In this document: positions 6,809-7,325 of the stretch, in pieces
Numbering within the stretch: the first letter of the stretch is position 1
Layout of the letters: every line of letters begins with the position of its first letter
Assembly: GCA_012798745.1 (NCBI GenBank)
Contig: JAAZMQ010000379.1
Location: 1 to 7,325, forward strand
Length of the DNA: 7,325 bases
Direction: 5' to 3'
Source of the DNA: Bacteroidales bacterium
Lineage (GTDB): Bacteria > Bacteroidota > Bacteroidia > Bacteroidales > Dysgonomonadaceae
Translations under genes and position numbers: made by a program
Notes under the pieces: generated by a model
What the model saw: only the letters and a program-made list of their open reading frames with translations
Told to the model about the DNA's origin: nothing
The model's database searches: none

Positions 6809-7263
6809 GAAAAACTATAACAAAAGAACATGTTAGAGCTTTACTGAATAATAGCGACACTAACATACTACATATTACTACAACATTAAAACAATATTTT
6901 CTACAACCACAAGTAAAGAACCCTTTACTAAATAAATTAAGAAAACATTACTTAAACAATCAAGTAAAAAATATTCCTAAGTGGTTTATAGAGGAGAATC
7001 TAGAGCTTGTTTCTAATACCGCACTGTGTCAAACAAAATATAGAGCGCAGATACTATTAAAGACAGTATGGCAAATGTTAGGAGAGCTGCAAAGCGAACT
7101 AATCACTAATATAAAAAATAACATAATCTTAGACGAGCCTGAGAATGAGTTATTAACAAAATTAGAAAGGCAACGAAAACAAGCTGAACTTATGAGAGCA
7201 GCAAAAGCACGAAAGCGTGAAGAAAGACTAAAATTAGAAAAAGAAAATATAGACAAGTCATAA
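6805..7263 (+). CDS. Unrecognised phage protein, 152 residues, charged C-terminus
   Basis: No family recognised. The start ATG overlaps the preceding stop in ATGA (6805-6808), and no good SD precedes it, so expression probably depends on translational coupling to the 154-residue protein. The first 110 residues are helical and fairly basic. Residues about 112-149 form a long, highly charged helix rich in Lys, Arg and Glu (LERQRKQAELMRAAKARKRE) that may be a coiled coil or a nucleic-acid-contacting tail. It is the last gene of the transcription unit, ending 16 bases before the terminator stem. A structural or assembly role is likely from context; a scaffold or chaperone-like role is only a guess. 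Confidence 0.75.
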   Translation: MRKTITKEHVRALLNNSDTNILHITTTLKQYFLQPQVKNPLLNKLRKHYLNNQVKNIPKWFIEENLELVSNTALCQTKYRAQILLKTVWQMLGELQSELITNIKNNIILDEPENELLTKLERQRKQAELMRAAKARKREERLKLEKENIDKS

Positions 7264-7279
7264 ACAAAGGCTTAAATTC

Positions 7280-7314
7280 GCTACTAATAGCTTTTGTTTA
7301 TTAGTAGCTTTTTT
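7280..7314 (+). terminator. Intrinsic (Rho-independent) terminator
   Basis: GCTACTAATA (7280-7289) is perfectly complementary to TATTAGTAGC (7299-7308), giving a 10-bp stem with a 9-base loop, directly followed by six T (7309-7314). It ends the transcription unit that includes the genes up to 7263. The stem is AT-rich, with four G-C pairs, so termination may be partial. Confidence 0.88.
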
Positions 7315-7317
7315 GTA

Positions 7318-7325
7318 AAGGAGGA
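7318..7325 (+). promoter_or_regulatory. Shine-Dalgarno of a gene starting beyond the window
   Basis: AAGGAGGA closes the window and is a near-perfect ribosome-binding site on the + strand. The start codon should lie within about ten bases past the window end. Only three bases separate it from the terminator's T-run. Confidence 0.7.

Noticed and set aside
6806..6820. TGA read as tryptophan (mycoplasma-type code) at the end of the 154-residue gene
   Set aside because: It would add only three residues before TAA, and no internal TGA appears in any other gene here; tryptophan is TGG throughout.

Overview
The window reads as a densely packed stretch of a tailed-phage (Caudoviricetes) or prophage genome. 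Every supported gene is on the + strand, with gaps of 1-52 bases or short overlaps. The DNA is AT-rich, and most starts are preceded by strong Shine-Dalgarno (SD) sequences of the AGGAG type, which points to a low-GC Gram-positive (Firmicutes) host. TAA, TAG and TGA all occur as stops and tryptophan is read from TGG, so the standard bacterial code fits. No tRNA, rRNA, CRISPR array, insertion sequence or integrase was seen.

Layout: (1) 1-475 is the 3' end of a BspA-type leucine-rich-repeat surface protein with three 75-bp tandem repeats, probably a host-contact protein of the virion. (2) 519-1145 is an unrecognised 208-residue protein, perhaps the end of the tail/fibre module. (3) 1162-3234 is the large terminase subunit (TerL), the packaging ATPase and nuclease, and the firmest call here. 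(4) 3287-3871 is an unrecognised helical protein. (5) 3843-4439 is a RecB/Cas4-type PD-(D/E)XK nuclease that starts at TTG and overlaps the gene before it. (6) 4441-5601 is a calcineurin-like metallophosphoesterase with an extra N-terminal region that may bind DNA. (7) 5643-6332 is a probable neck or head-tail connector protein. (8) 6344-6808 and 6805-7263 are two small unrecognised proteins joined by an ATGA overlap. (9) A clear intrinsic terminator lies at 7280-7314, followed at once by the SD of a gene that starts beyond the window.

The genes most likely work together in DNA packaging and head completion: TerL cuts and pumps DNA, and the connector protein closes or joins the filled head. 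The least ordinary part is the tightly coupled pair of nuclease-fold proteins (PD-(D/E)XK plus metallophosphoesterase) placed between TerL and the connector gene. It invites the idea of DNA-end processing linked to packaging, but that function is inferred from location and motifs only.
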